In this document: positions 22,011 to 33,169 of the stretch, one piece after another
Layout of the letters: each line of letters starts with the position of its first letter
Position numbering within the stretch: position 1 is the first letter of the stretch
Source: Evernia prunastri
Lineage: Eukaryota > Ascomycota > Lecanoromycetes > Lecanorales > Parmeliaceae
Assembly: GCA_003184365.1 (NCBI GenBank)
Contig: NKYR01000014.1
Location: forward strand, 124,001 to 188,000
DNA length: 64,000 bases
Direction of reading: 5' to 3'
Made by a program: the position numbers and the translations under genes
Notes under the pieces: generated by a model
Told to the model about the DNA's origin: nothing
Databases searched by the model: none
Seen by the model: only the letters and a program-made list of their open reading frames with translations

Positions 22011-22760
22011 TTGCAAGAGCATTGCACGGAGCACGGCCTCCCGGTGAATGGGCACAAGGTACATGAGCTCACGAGCCAGATCACGACCGGAGTGCCAATC
22101 CACGTGCCTACAAGGATGGGAGCAACCCTCTCGACTTCCAACCATACAATGATGTCTTCGTCGAGAGCGGCGGGGGGAACATCGACTCGGGCCTTTGCTC
22201 CACCGGCTTCAACGCATTTGGCAAAGCTCCGAAACCGAATGATCGGGCAAGGGTTACCGGCGCCATGGTGGAGCCGGAAGGATGCTCGGTTCATGGGCCC
22301 AAAGATCACGGGCGGAGCCGCGGTCCAGCGTTTGGCGAAGCTCCGAAACCGAATGATCGGGCAAGGGCTACCGGTGCCATGGTGGAGCCGGAAGGATGCT
22401 CGGCTCATTGGCCCAAAGATCACGGGCGGAGCCATGGTTCAGCATCTGGCAAAGCTCCGAAACCGGATGATCGCGCAACGGCTACCAGTGCCATGGTGGA
22501 GCCGGAAGGGGTCTTCGACAAGGAAGGCGGAGGGTTTGACGTCGGGTACATCTGGGACCGAAACTCATGGGGCCAAAAATCACGGGCGGAGCCGTGGTTC
22601 AGCATTTGGCAAAGCTCCGTAACCGGATGATCGCGCAAGGGTTGCCAGTAGAGCAGGAGGCTGTTCTCGACGAGGAAGGCGGAGGGTTTGACTTCGGTTA
22701 CATATTGCCAAGTTTCAACGCCCTGACTGGGAATCGCCGGCGACGGAGGCATTGACATCA
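22011..22760 (+). pseudogene. Decayed inverted copy of Myb-like gene A with amplified recognition helix
   Basis: On the plus strand the segment MGPKITGGAAVQRLAKLRN occurs about four times. Each copy is followed by RMIGQGLPVPWWSRKDARL or a variant, giving a 38-codon (114-bp) unit at about 22204-22640. The same words occur once in gene A on the minus strand (MGPKITGGAVVQHLAKLRN, start 25179), and the DNA is clearly similar. The first three copies share one frame; the fourth is shifted. A Gly/Phe/Asp tail follows (EEGGGFDFGY), resembling the gene A C-terminus, and then a stop. Upstream, EHCTEHGLPVNGHKVHEL loosely resembles the gene A helix-1/helix-2 segment. An open frame of 203 residues exists but lacks a normal first helix, so I call it a pseudogene; a translated multi-helix protein cannot be excluded. 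Confidence 0.65.
22204..22640 (+). repeat. 114-bp tandem repeat, about four copies (38 codons)
   Basis: The unit encodes the third (recognition) helix region of the Myb-like domain. Copies keep the words GATCACGGGCGGAGCC and AAGCTCCG, and most have the ATGGTGGAGCCGGAAGG spacer. The last copy is separated from the third by an insertion rich in GGAAGGCGGAGGGTTTGAC. Confidence 0.85.
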
Positions 22761-23435
22761 TCGGAGGGATGGTCAGTGCCATTATATAGAAGGAGGCCAG
22801 CAATGGCTGTGGTACCGGATTCAGCAAATGGGTAAGTCCGCTCCTGGTCATGTTAGCAAAGAACTCAAGTCTTGCTCCTTTCTTCATTAGCTTCTTTGAA
22901 GGTCTCATCACAGCAATTAACAGAAGTTTGGAAAACATTGGATGCATTTGCTTGGGTACAACTAGCTAATCTATCTTCGCGACAACAGGACGAGGGCTTT
23001 CCGGACACGAGCGACCAAAGTCGATCGAACCATCCAGCGCATCATGGGGTCGGAAGAGAATGATGTGATGGACGCTCTAGGTCAAGGATGTTCCACATCC
23101 TTGCAGAAGACACCGATGATATTGTGAACGTGCTGAAAAGAATGAGTTCGAACCGCTTCCATTGTCAAAGGCCGCCACCCTCAAGCCACTCGTGGAAGAT
23201 AAGAAAATACCGTATGACGACTGAATGATGCAGCTGAAGGCCACATCATGTCGCCTGAGAAAGAAAATGTTCCATAAAGCCAGACCAGGCTTGTCTGACG
23301 AATAGGGAGGGAATTGCACACACTGATCAACATAAGAGTCTGCCTATCTGACTGGCCGGGAAGGTGCGGATTGACGAGACGCAGCATCCATCAGCCACCA
23401 CGTCCATGACCACCTCTGCCGGGGAAAGACGGAGC
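22761..23435. other. Intergenic, no gene seen
   Basis: 675 bp between the helix-repeat pseudogene and the 3' end of Myb-like gene A. No coding sequence recognised. Confidence 0.45.
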
Positions 23436-25179
23436 TCAGTTGCCATAATACTCATTTCCATACGAGTCACCTCCAGCCGAGTCACCGTGATAGTTGTCGC
23501 TGAAGTTGGTCTCAAAGCTACCATCGAATGGTCCAGTATTGAAGGAGAAATCAGCCCCGTTATTTCCCGAGAAGTGGTTATCGTCATTGGCAAAAGAGTT
23601 GAAATTGGAATCGCCGCTGCCGAAGTATCCGCTGCCGAAGTCGACTCCAGCTGAAGTTCCAGCTGGGGTCTGGTTGACAGATGTATCATACGATGCTCCT
23701 GCGGAGCTATCGTAGGTTGGCCATGAGGTTTGGATGAGGTAGGGGATGGTCTGATAGTCGTTGTGATTGTTGGAGAACGAAAGACCATCACCGTTGTTCC
23801 CGAATACATCCCCAGCTTCAATCCCAAAGGCACCAGTGGCCAAGCCTCCATTGCCGGACAAATCTCGATTCACTCCATAATCGAAGTCAAATGCCTCGCC
23901 TTGGTTGTCGAGGACAGCCCCCTGCTCATTGTATTGTTGGAAGTCCGAGGTCTGATTGTATGCATCGTTCATGCCTCCATTGAAGGTGTTGTCAACGATG
24001 CTATAATCGTTGGTGAAATCAGAGGCTGGGATATGACCTTCAAGGTTCTGGAAAGACATGGGGAAGTCCTCGTTGTGAGCAGAAGTCGAAAACTCCTGAT
24101 TCATCTCCCCGGTGCTCATGACGTTCTCCACTCCACCGCCTCCTACCTCTTCTTCGCTCTCATTATCGGCCATGTCATCAGCCTCCTCGTCTCCGGCGGC
24201 TCCCACCATGTCTGTCTTATAAATATAAGGTGTTTTGGGGAGCGACACTACCAGACTCTTCTTGTCGTAAGGATTCTTCTTTCCCGTTTTGGTGCGGCTA
24301 TGTTCGTTTGTCATGGTCAACCAAGGGGCGCCAGCAGCGAAGACCTCAGCATTGGTATCATCGTCGACATCACTATAGTCGCCAGTTGGCTTTTCATCTA
24401 TGTCTGTGGACAGATTGCGAGCGGACTTGGAGCTTTGATGCTTTCGCTTGAGAGATTTGGAAGGGATAGGGATCTCTTCGTCGCTGTCCTCGGTCTTCAC
24501 CCTACGCTGCATAGGGCCTTTGACATCCGACTTGGCACGCTTAGCACGAGGCTGTCCGTAATCCGCGTCGGAGTCGTCATTGCTCCACGCATCGTCTTCG
24601 TCCTCAGAGTCGCCAGAGCCTTGGGTTCCTTTCTTAGCTGCCTTTGGTTTGGCAGATTTGGGCTTGGCAGACTTTGCACTGGCTTGCGCGACGTCGGTCT
24701 TCTTGGAAGTTGCCTTTGCTTTGGGAGTTGTTGTGGCAGAGGTGGAGATTCGAGTGCTTCCGCCGCCGCGTTTCAAGGGAGGCGGCACTGATAGGCCTTG
24801 CTCGATCATTCGATTTCGGAGCTTAGCCAGATGCTGGACCACGGCTCCGCCCGTGATCTTTGGCCCCATGGTTTCGGCAACGGCATCCCAGGGTACAGTC
24901 ACCCCAGCTTTGCTACATTCGTACTGCACTGTCAAAAGCAGCTTCTTGTCCATCGCATCTGCAATGATGTTAGCCGGGACTTATATACAATGAAGATGTA
25001 CGGAGATAGTGGGAGGGGAGAACGGGACAGAACAGCGTGATGAGGAACGAGTTCATTCGACGTAACCCTCTGTATTCGTGCAGATACCGGGTTGAGGAGA
25101 CCAATAAGTCATGAGTTCGCTTACCATTCCAACGCACAAGGTGGCGCTTCTCAGCCCGAGGAGTCTTTTGTTTAGCCAT
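23436..25179 (-). CDS. Myb/SANT-like nuclear protein, family member A
   Basis: Exons 25125-25179 and 23436-24958 (525 residues). The start is set by analogy to member B: both have a short first exon ending in Trp-Asn with a phase-1 intron (LVRWN / MTWN). The Myb-like domain follows: MDKKLLLTVQYECSKAGVTV, WDAVAETMGPKITGG and VVQHLAKLRNRMIEQGL. A Lys/Ser/Ala-rich basic linker comes next, with VKTEDSDEE (a SUMO-consensus-like motif with acidic flank) and KSLKRKHQ (possible nuclear signal). The last 250 residues are low-complexity, rich in Asn, Gly, Asp, Ser, Phe and Tyr, with almost no Lys or Arg. This looks like an activation or condensate-forming region. The frame is open upstream of the ATG through a Lys-Thr repeat, so a longer spliced N-terminus is possible. 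Function unknown; DNA binding is inferred from the fold pattern. Confidence 0.75.
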
Positions 25180-26725
25180 CTTCTTGATCTTCTTGATCTT
25201 CTTAGTCGTCTTGGTGGTCTTGGTGGTCTTGGCAGTCTTGTTCGTCTTGCTACTATCGTCGACGATGGTTGCAGAAGACTGGGTGGGTGAGGCAGGCGGA
25301 GTTGATGCTGGGGTGTTATATGGAGTTGGTGGAACCGCCTTTGGGGTGACTGCAGGAGTGTCGGACGTCGCCTGAGCATACACCAGAAGTCAGCAAAGAT
25401 CGGCCGTTGATAGCTACGATGGATGCGAACAGTTAGAGGCGAGACACTACCGAGCTGCGCATAGCTTGGTGAGTCCATGGTGAATCAGGTTGCAGGTTGC
25501 CACGATACTAGGAACGATGAAAGAGCTATATCGAAGATGGAAATGCGATGCCGACGATGCAGCAATGCAAGTGTGTTGGGGTGGATGTGTTGTGGTGAGG
25601 TAGGAAGGTGGTGAAAGGGGTACCTAGCAACCAGTGGAAGCTTGACAACAGCTTCTGCCCAGCAACTAGCGCGTTTTCGGTCACCAGCACCAGAACCAGC
25701 ACCAGCACCGGCACCGGCACCAGAGATCCTCTCCGATCACAGTGAGGCTTGAACTTTCAATGCCGACAATGAACGGCTCGGGTCATCAATGCCAAAGCTG
25801 GACATCTTCTCCGATTTCAGTGAAGTCTGGGCCATGCCACCGCCTGCTCTGGATGTCTAACATGGTATTGGGGCATTGGGTCAAGTGCACTTGCTCTGCA
25901 GGATCTGGGACGGAATCCTGAATCGTGCACGTACCTGGTGAGTGTTTGGGATGCTGCAATGGCTGAAGCAATTGGTGGATATGTTGCAATGATATGGCAA
26001 GAGGTATGAGATGTCGTGAGGCAATGGTCTTGCTGAAGATGTGTACTGACGATGGAGGTGTAGGTACGAAGGAGGAAAGGGTTTAAATACTCCTCGATGC
26101 CTACGAATCACTTCCTCGGACGCTGTCCAGTGTCAAGTGAAGTCCTGTTCTTGTTGTTCTAGGGCAACAGTGCTTCATTCCACTAAGAGTTCATCGGTTC
26201 AGCCTTCACGATCGGCGCCTTTAGCACGATTCACGGCTAGCTATATTCACGAAGAGGGGTCTTGGCATCGAGATTGACGAATGAATGAACTCGAGAGTGA
26301 CGGCAATTGTGCGGTGGGAGGGTGAATTGGCCTGTGTAAACGGGTGCCGGATGTAAGGTTAGACTTTTTGCCCTTCACCGCCTTATGGGAATCGGCAATC
26401 TAATGTGAATAGGGAAATATAGTGGCATGCATAGGGCTACGAGAAGTGAGGAGAGAGCGGTATATCGTTCTGCAGCTCGATACAGGCAGGTGTGGCAGAA
26501 AGCGTTGTCTGATGTCGTGGGTAGGTAGAGAGAAGGATCGGTATTTGTTGGTAGGCAGTAACGCAAGAATGTATTCAGCTATCAGAACTGGAATCTGATC
26601 TTATCTATCCATCCTATCCTATTGCAAGCAGCGGTCATAACAAAGTACAATGCATGGCCTTAGGCCCATCTTACGTGTCAGGCAGCCTCACAGTCGTCTC
26701 TCAACCTGACGCGTATCGACGGCAC
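25180..26725. other. Promoter side of gene A and spacer to gene B
   Basis: 1.5 kb. It contains Lys/Thr-coding CTTGGTGGT-type repeats at about 25183-25245, in frame with gene A, and a CACCAG/CACCGG hexamer array at about 25683-25722. No separate gene recognised. Confidence 0.45.
25683..25722. repeat. Hexanucleotide (CACCAG/CACCGG) array
   Basis: About six imperfect copies of ACCAGC/ACCGGC. Minus-strand translation gives a Val-Pro-Val-Leu pattern with no sign of a real gene. Confidence 0.8.
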
Positions 26726-27459
26726 TCAGACGCTGGTCTCCTCATCGGGCCCCGCCTGAGCGAGATCAGATCCTTCGCCGACTTCGCTGGAATCATCGAC
26801 AGCATCCTCGTACTTGCGCTTCTTGGATGTGCGTGTATCGTTGCCGTCATCGCTACCGGTCTCCATCTTGACTGACTCATCATCTATTCAGGAATTAGTC
26901 AAAGGAATGTGGAGGAGCGATGGCGTCTATACCAGCATCGTCGACAACAGCAGCAGATTTGCCCTTCTTTCCTTTGCCTCCAGTAACAGGCTTGCGAGTC
27001 TTCTTGACTCCAGCAGACGTAGCGGCCGTCTTACGAGGAGCTTTGGCAGAGGCGGTAGAGGTTTTGCTGGGAGTGACAGGGTCAGCGTCGGCTTGAGCGA
27101 TCTTGCGAAGCTTCTTCAAGTGCTCCTGGACAGCGCGCGGAGTACAAGTGACCTCGTCGGTGGTAAGCTGCAGAGATGTTAGGCCCGAGGATTAAATGTT
27201 GAAGTTGACGGGGTGCTTGCCTGCTTGGAAACGGCGTCGAAGTCGGGCTTCACGTCAGAAACCTTCAGAATAGCAAGGAGGAGTTTAGCATCGGCTTCGC
27301 CTGTGAGGGTGGTTGGTTAGTCTCATAAAGCGAGTTTGTGGGATAGATCAGTGAGGTAAGTTGCGGGGTCGCTCGGGTGTTGAGGCGGGCTTATTTGGAG
27401 ACAGTGAGGGTTGGAGAAGCTGACTTACCGTTCCAGGTCATCGTCTGCTTTCCAGCCAT
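26726..27459 (-). CDS. Myb/SANT-like nuclear protein, family member B
   Basis: Exons 27429-27459, 27221-27300, 26933-27167 and 26726-26883 (167 residues). The N-terminal domain reads MTWNGEADAKLLLAILKVSD, PDFDAVSKQ, then CTPRAVQEHLKKLRKIAQ; helix 3 is the presumed DNA-reading helix. The second intron has a GC donor (CAG|GCAAGC), needed to keep the conserved frame. The tail is basic (KTRKPVTGGKGKKGK), then has SVKMETGSDDGND, a SUMO-consensus-like site next to acidic residues, and SKKRKYEDA, a likely nuclear signal. The family is fungal and uncharacterised as far as I know; chromatin or DNA binding is inferred. Confidence 0.8.
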
Positions 27460-29249
27460 CTTAGCTATTGGGTGATTTTTGGGTCTAGGGTTTTGCTCGG
27501 TAGCGAGTTTGGAATCGATCCTGGGCACTGAAGGCTCGTAAGCCTCTGTGAGTTCGGGATGCTCTTTGATCATGCGTTGGATGGTTCGAACGTGAAACTG
27601 CTCAATAGGGTTGTTTGAGAAGCTTCCGTTGAGCGAAGGATGGAGAGAGAGTGGGCCAAGTGAAGAAGGAGGGCAAGTGAAATCCGGGTGTGAGGAGAGG
27701 AAGCGGGATGACATGACGCTCGAGGAACAGCAAGAGAGCTGGTGTTGATAGCTAGCTGGCTCAGGGTAGAAGCAGACTTACAGAGATTCGATGGACTGAC
27801 AGCAAGAAATTGAAGTGTTTTGTTGGTGTCAAGAGTAGAAATTTTGGATAAGAGCAAATGTTTTCAGTGCAAGGAAGCATTTCATACTAGTGACAAGTGA
27901 ATGTGCCTATTGGCTGGCCAGACATCGAAGCTAACGCGCCTTCACTGGCGCCCTTTTTTTTTCTTTGAACTGAACACATGTCAGTCTCATATTTTCACCG
28001 CGTTCTACATGAGAGTATCCCGCCCGTCCTAATTTTGTAGTGGAAAGGGGCAGCATTGTAGGCTTCTGTGTAGGACGTAGACGCGATTGCCGCCCGCGGC
28101 TAGTAGTTTTAAAAATTTCTAGAAAATGAAGTCTGTTCCTTAAGCTATCTAGCTGCCTTCAACTGTGTGTATACAGCGCCAAAAAGCTTTGCCTCTGGCT
28201 TCGTTGGTACTCTCAACCTTAAAAGAAGTGGCTGGAAGTCTAGCAACATCATTGGAAAGCGAAGTAGCTCGGCAACGACACTCCAAGACTCGATGTAGGC
28301 AAGCTAAACATCCATTTTATACTAAGAGCAGAGTTGTATTTTGCTAATTGGCTTTTACAGAGGAGAGTATGAAAGCAGACCTGTTGGCTGTTAATATCTC
28401 TGTCAGCCAGGTCTTGTCTACACCAAGCTGTGGAGAAGAGGCAGCTAACATAGACTAGCTTTTCGTCAGCCACAATGGATAGACTCTGTGTAGTCTTCTG
28501 GAGATTATTTGATTCACAGTCGTGCCTTGTATCTGTATTCTCGGTCTGGCTTGCCTTCACCCGCTGGTCTTTGATTCACAGCTGGTCTGTATGCTCAGTC
28601 CGAGCTGCCTTCGCCCAAAGACTATCTATCTGTGAACTGGGCGTACATTCAAGCTCTGGCTTCTCTTCATCAACAGGGGCTGCTATTCACCTTCTGACCC
28701 CAATTCATCTCTTCAAGCTATACTGCTGTTCTGAATTAGCTCCACCTTCTAGCTGTTATCTATCACTTGAAGCTATATTCATTGGTTGACTTACATCACC
28801 TCGTGGTCTATGTTGTTTCGGACAGTGACATTCACCCTCGTGGTCTGTGGCTTCTCTCTTTTTGTCTTTTTGTCTTTTTTTTTTTTTTTTTTTTTTTTTG
28901 CACAGGACAGGGATATCTCTTTCTTGGCAACTCAAAGGGTTTAGACGGATACGAACATAACTTCGAATATAGAGAGACTCCATTCGGTTGGTGTGCGTTT
29001 CTGCAAGGTCTTTTCTTGCTTTAAATTGTAGGAAATGGACGGTGGAATGGAACCTCATTGTCTTCATTGCTTGGGTCTGCTACATGCAGGCAAATTTGCC
29101 GTAAAGATCATACGTCTACCGCCATAGAAATATCGTGCTTCAACTACTTGGTAGCACGAACGCCCAAACTGTAGAAGATAGAGACACGGCGATGCTGTGA
29201 GAACCGGAGCATTGGCGTTCGGATGTTTGGCCTGCTGTCCGTACCTTGC
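27460..29249. other. Intergenic, no gene seen
   Basis: 1.8 kb between gene B and gene C. The part 28500-28800 has loosely repeated CTGGTCT/TTGATTCACAG words but no supported gene. A 26-base T run lies at 28875-28900. Confidence 0.4.
28875..28900. repeat. Poly(T) run
   Basis: 26 consecutive T, preceded by TTTTTGTC repeats. On the minus strand this is a poly(A) run followed by GACAAAAAGAC. Confidence 0.95.
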
Positions 29250-30019
29250 TCAATCCATGATGACGATGCTCTCATGCGGTCCCTGGCCATCGCCGTTCCC
29301 AGCGGCTGGAATAGCAGTCCCACCAAATGCTAGGAAGTCGTCAAACAAGCCATCATCAACAGCGCCGTCAAAGCCCATAGCGCCACTGGAAGGACACTGT
29401 GCGGCTTCTGTGTTGGCCGTGGCTTCCGGAGTGCCTTCTTCCTCGGTGCACTCCTGCTTAACAGGCTCGACTTTGATGGGCTCAGTTTTGACCGTGGTGC
29501 TTGATTCGGCTTTGAGGTTACTAAGACCTTCGTCGTCATCGGTGTTGACATTAGAGGTGGTCTCAGCAAGATTATCTAGCTTGCGCTTTTTATTGCTTGG
29601 ACCGATGGAAGGAGAGGTTTTGCGACGAGGAGAGGGAATGGGAGTGCCGCGAATGCTGGAGGCGGTGGTGACATCGCTCTGGCTCTGGTGGATGCCGTTG
29701 GCCTTCATCATGCGTTCGTAACGCTTCGCACTAGGGACACAGTCAGCTTGAGTTGATGGGAGAGCTTGTGGTAAAGGAGCCTCGTGCTGTATAGGAGAGG
29801 GGAGGTGGGATCGATGTGAGCGAAGTGGATGGAGACTTACGCCGCGCCTTTGCTGACAATGTTACACTCACTGGCGACATTAGTGAAGTCGACCTGATGA
29901 CAGTTAGTATTTCGAGAACGAGTGAAGATTGAAAGAAGTGAGCTTGCCTTCCCGTTGTTGCTGTGGCGGATGCAGCTGATTAAGAACTTAAACTGCTCCT
30001 CGTTGCTTGCAGGAGCCAT
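29250..30019 (-). CDS. Myb/SANT-like nuclear protein, family member C
   Basis: Exons 29948-30019, 29841-29893 and 29250-29730 (201 residues). The first intron has a GC donor (AAG|GCAAGC) and ends CAG right before VDFTNVASEC, the same place where members D, E and G have an intron before their D[WFY] motif. The domain is EEQFKFLISCIRH, VDFTNVASECNIV, AAAKRYERMMKANG. The tail has a basic segment (SNKKRKLDN) and a triple SUMO-consensus-like cluster (VKTEPIKVEPVKQE) followed by EEEG. It ends in an acidic, Phe/Gly-rich segment (DDGLFDDFLAFGG) that resembles a short transactivation region. Function unknown. Confidence 0.78.
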
Positions 30020-31034
30020 TTTTTTGATATAGATTTCGATAAAGAGAACAATAACTGAGGAAAGAGCTACGACTTCGGTAGAGGGAGAAATTGTATCTAG
30101 GCCAAATGGATGCAAGTCTTGGTATGTCGAATTTCTGACTCGATGTTGTGGTAGGTATTCAAGGCAAAGGTCACAGTCGCAGAGATCTTGAGAGGTCAGA
30201 GGATGAAGATGTCTTTAGATCACTGAAACTTACTCTCAATAGTCCCGGGCGCGTCCAAGTATTTGTGCTCTACTGAGTTCTGGAACTTGCTAGGCTGGCA
30301 AGGTTGTCAATAATGGTCGTGCACCAGATGTAGGTGAGTGAGGTTGTTGTTTTCTGTTGGCAGAAAAGAAAGAAAAAATATGAGAACAAAGAATCGGGTA
30401 CGTACGTGCCGGTCGTACATCACAAACTCGCAATATTTTGAGGCCATAGCGAAAGACATGGATGCAGCTATGCGAGGCTTTAAAGAAAATGGAGAGCTAA
30501 TGGTTGTTTGCAGGGTGTTGTTTGCTTGGCTACAGCAAGTCCCAGATTTTGGAGAAGTTGGACTTTGCGGAGTCGGCTACTGTGGTATGCTTCCCTTTGA
30601 TACAACCTAGCATCTCTGATCCATCGTTCTGACAGGAGGATGAGATAGGTATTTTCTAGAATATTTCAAAAATGATTGAAACGATTGCTCTTCTTGGAGC
30701 GCAGGCGGAATACCAAAGCCGAGTGTACGCATACGCTGACTACGAAAGGAACAGCGTTGGGATGCATCTGTTTGTTGACAGATCCTGCTCAATACATGGT
30801 CACGAATTATTGAAGATGGTCGGGGTAGCAACACTTCGATCCTAGAGACCACACTATCTCTATCTCTCATCTTCACCGAAAAACTGTACTGTAGTCCGTC
30901 AAGGCAAAGCATGACGACCCTCACGATGCAACCACTTCCCTCACCAGTGTGACCAAGCAAACGACCCATTCATATCTTAATGAGATCGATCCCATGCCGG
31001 AAAAGCACGGACACCTCTGTACGCGCCCGAGACG
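30020..31034. other. Intergenic, no gene seen
   Basis: 1 kb holding the upstream side of gene C and the downstream side of gene D. No convincing gene. Confidence 0.45.
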
Positions 31035-31641
31035 TCATGCATCCTCCTCTTCACCTTCCTGCTCAATCGTGTCCTCGACTTCACTTGCTGTATGATCATC
31101 AGTATGCCACCAGTGACCGCGAAAAGGTAGAGTGTGACTTACCATGACCCTCGGTTTTGACATTAGCCGCAAAGGCCTCGTTCCCGGCGCTGAGCTGAGC
31201 CTCCGCAGCCTTGGGCTTTTTTGTTGGACGACGGCCTGTACAACATGTTAGCTCTGATAGAGATTACAAGAGGGTGGAGAGACCTTACCTTTGGTGGTTG
31301 AGCTCTCGGCTCCAGAAGCGGCAGGAGTCTTGCGCTTCTTGCTTGCTGTGGGTGGGTCGACGGTGGAGGCTCCGCCGAGCTTCTTCTCCAGACGGGTCCA
31401 CATGACTCGCGCGTTCTTAGAGTCTTTGTAACCCGCGTCAACAGCCGCCTGTTCCCAGTTGACCTATGGAAAAGCGTCGTCAGAGGACGAGGTTGAGTAT
31501 CTGGGTGAGCTTCAAGCCTCATGACAATGAGATGAGCAGTCGAGACGATGGATAAGTACTTACGGAAGCAACGATGCTGACGTTGAGGTTTTTGATCGTC
31601 GCAGTCAAGAGCTGCAGCTCCTTTTCGGTGAGTTGTGACAT
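31035..31641 (-). CDS. Myb/SANT-like nuclear protein, family member D
   Basis: Exons 31564-31641, 31289-31463, 31143-31235 and 31035-31087 (132 residues). The domain begins without the usual Trp: MSQLTEKELQLLTATIKN, then VNWEQAAVDAGY and NARVMWTRLEKKLGG. The first intron sits right before VNW, as in C, E and G. The tail has SKKRKTPAAS and TKGRRPTKKPKAAE (basic, likely nuclear), NVKTEGH (SUMO-consensus-like) and an acidic end (DTIEQEGEEEDA). It is the shortest member. Donors and acceptors are canonical and the summed length is in frame. Function unknown. Confidence 0.78.
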
Positions 31642-33169
31642 GATTGATTGATTGAAGTTTTTGGATGGCGGGTGTCTGAGTTTCAGAAGGTGGATCAGCA
31701 GTGTCAGTGATCAAGATGATTTGAGGAATGATGACACTAACAGTATGTGCTAGGACGAAGAACTGAACGAAGTAGCCGATGAGAATTGAATACAGTAAGA
31801 TCTAGCACAATATTTGCAAGCTCTTATTGATGGTTGATGTAGATGAGGTTACGAGGTGGGAAGGAAGAGTGAAAATTAGAAGTGAGGATTCGCTCTGAGC
31901 TTTCTTTATATATCCACTAAGAGCGCGGACTTATCTACTTCCAATCGGTCATTTGGGCCCTTTCTGATAATAAGTAGTAGTGTACGAGCAGGTACAGATT
32001 TGTTTTTACTGTGCGTGCCGTCTCAATCACACCGGCTCTACGCACCGAGCAGGAAGAGAGAGTACTCCAAATTCTCCTTTTCAAAATCTCCCTCTGCCGC
32101 GCCAGAAGCCAAGGACATGCATCCATATGTTTCTTCCATCTTGCTACTTGACACTTGCCCTGTCCCTTTTCTCAGATGCGCTCTTGCACCTCCTTCCTAT
32201 TCCTCGGCACCAGCAGCTCGAGAGTGCTCATCGGCGACCGACCCAACTACCGCAATGGCATTCCGCTGTGCATTTGTATATGGCAGAGACTGACTAAGGA
32301 AGATGGTTCGTGTATCGCATCAAGGACAACAGCAATACCTGGAAATCCTTTTTCATGTTGGCGCGCCCCCCTCCCTTGAGATTCTAACTTATTAAAAGTG
32401 TATTAAATAGAATTATAAAGCTTAAGACTATTTCGAATTAGTCTGTTATTTCATGGCGTCCATCGGGCATGGATAATAGTTGAATGTCATCTGGCAGCAC
32501 AAGAGGATTGCAGCTTCGAAGGAGTGATCGCGTGGTATGCTGAAAGGGGCAGTGCTGGAGAGGCGAGTCCGCTCGCCAAGGTGCTGCTGCTTGAGTCTAC
32601 ATCGGCTGTGGCTGTCGTCGATGCTCTGTGGAGCAGTAGAGGATGGATTTGCTGTACTCATACTCCCAGCGGGAATATCTTTGCGTTGAGTGAGGAAAGA
32701 GGTGCCTGTGCTGCTGGAATTGGCCTTCAAGTATTGGGGGGCATTGGCTTCCCTTCCCCGTTTGTTACATGCGAGAATTTGGCTCTTCGGGCGTGAGATT
32801 AAGTTTCTGGCCAACTGTAAGAATTCTCCTCTTCACGTGATAAGACTTGGGCTGATGTGCGCTAAATAGGTGGACCTTCGCTATGGATCATAGCGGAAAG
32901 GCGCGGAGACTGACTGGTTGAAGAGGATTGGCTTTGGGACGTGGAGTTGTGGTCTGGCATTGTATATGCTCTAGCCCAGATTCGCCGCAATTCCATTATG
33001 TCGAAAAAATGCGGTCGTCCAAGGCGAGAGGGTATCGAAGGAGAAGGACAAGGTGTCGTAGAAGAGGCCGGCAGAGGAGCGAAAAGGATCAGTGTTGGCT
33101 ATGTTCACAAGGTATTAGCCGATGAAGCATAGGGTACGTAGATCTGTGACTGACCCCTTGAGCTTTGAG
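31642..33169. other. Intergenic, no gene seen
   Basis: 1.5 kb upstream of gene D with short chance frames only. A short A/T-rich tract lies near 32390-32430. Confidence 0.4.

Noticed and set aside
21678..22640. CRISPR-like array from the regular 114-bp repeat
   Set aside because: The whole unit is conserved with no unique spacers, it keeps a coding frame and matches gene A; the genome is fungal.
23730..24791. 353-residue open frame on the plus strand opposite gene A
   Set aside because: Antisense shadow of gene A, with Val/Leu/Ile-rich unnatural composition; the minus strand carries the domain and splice signals.
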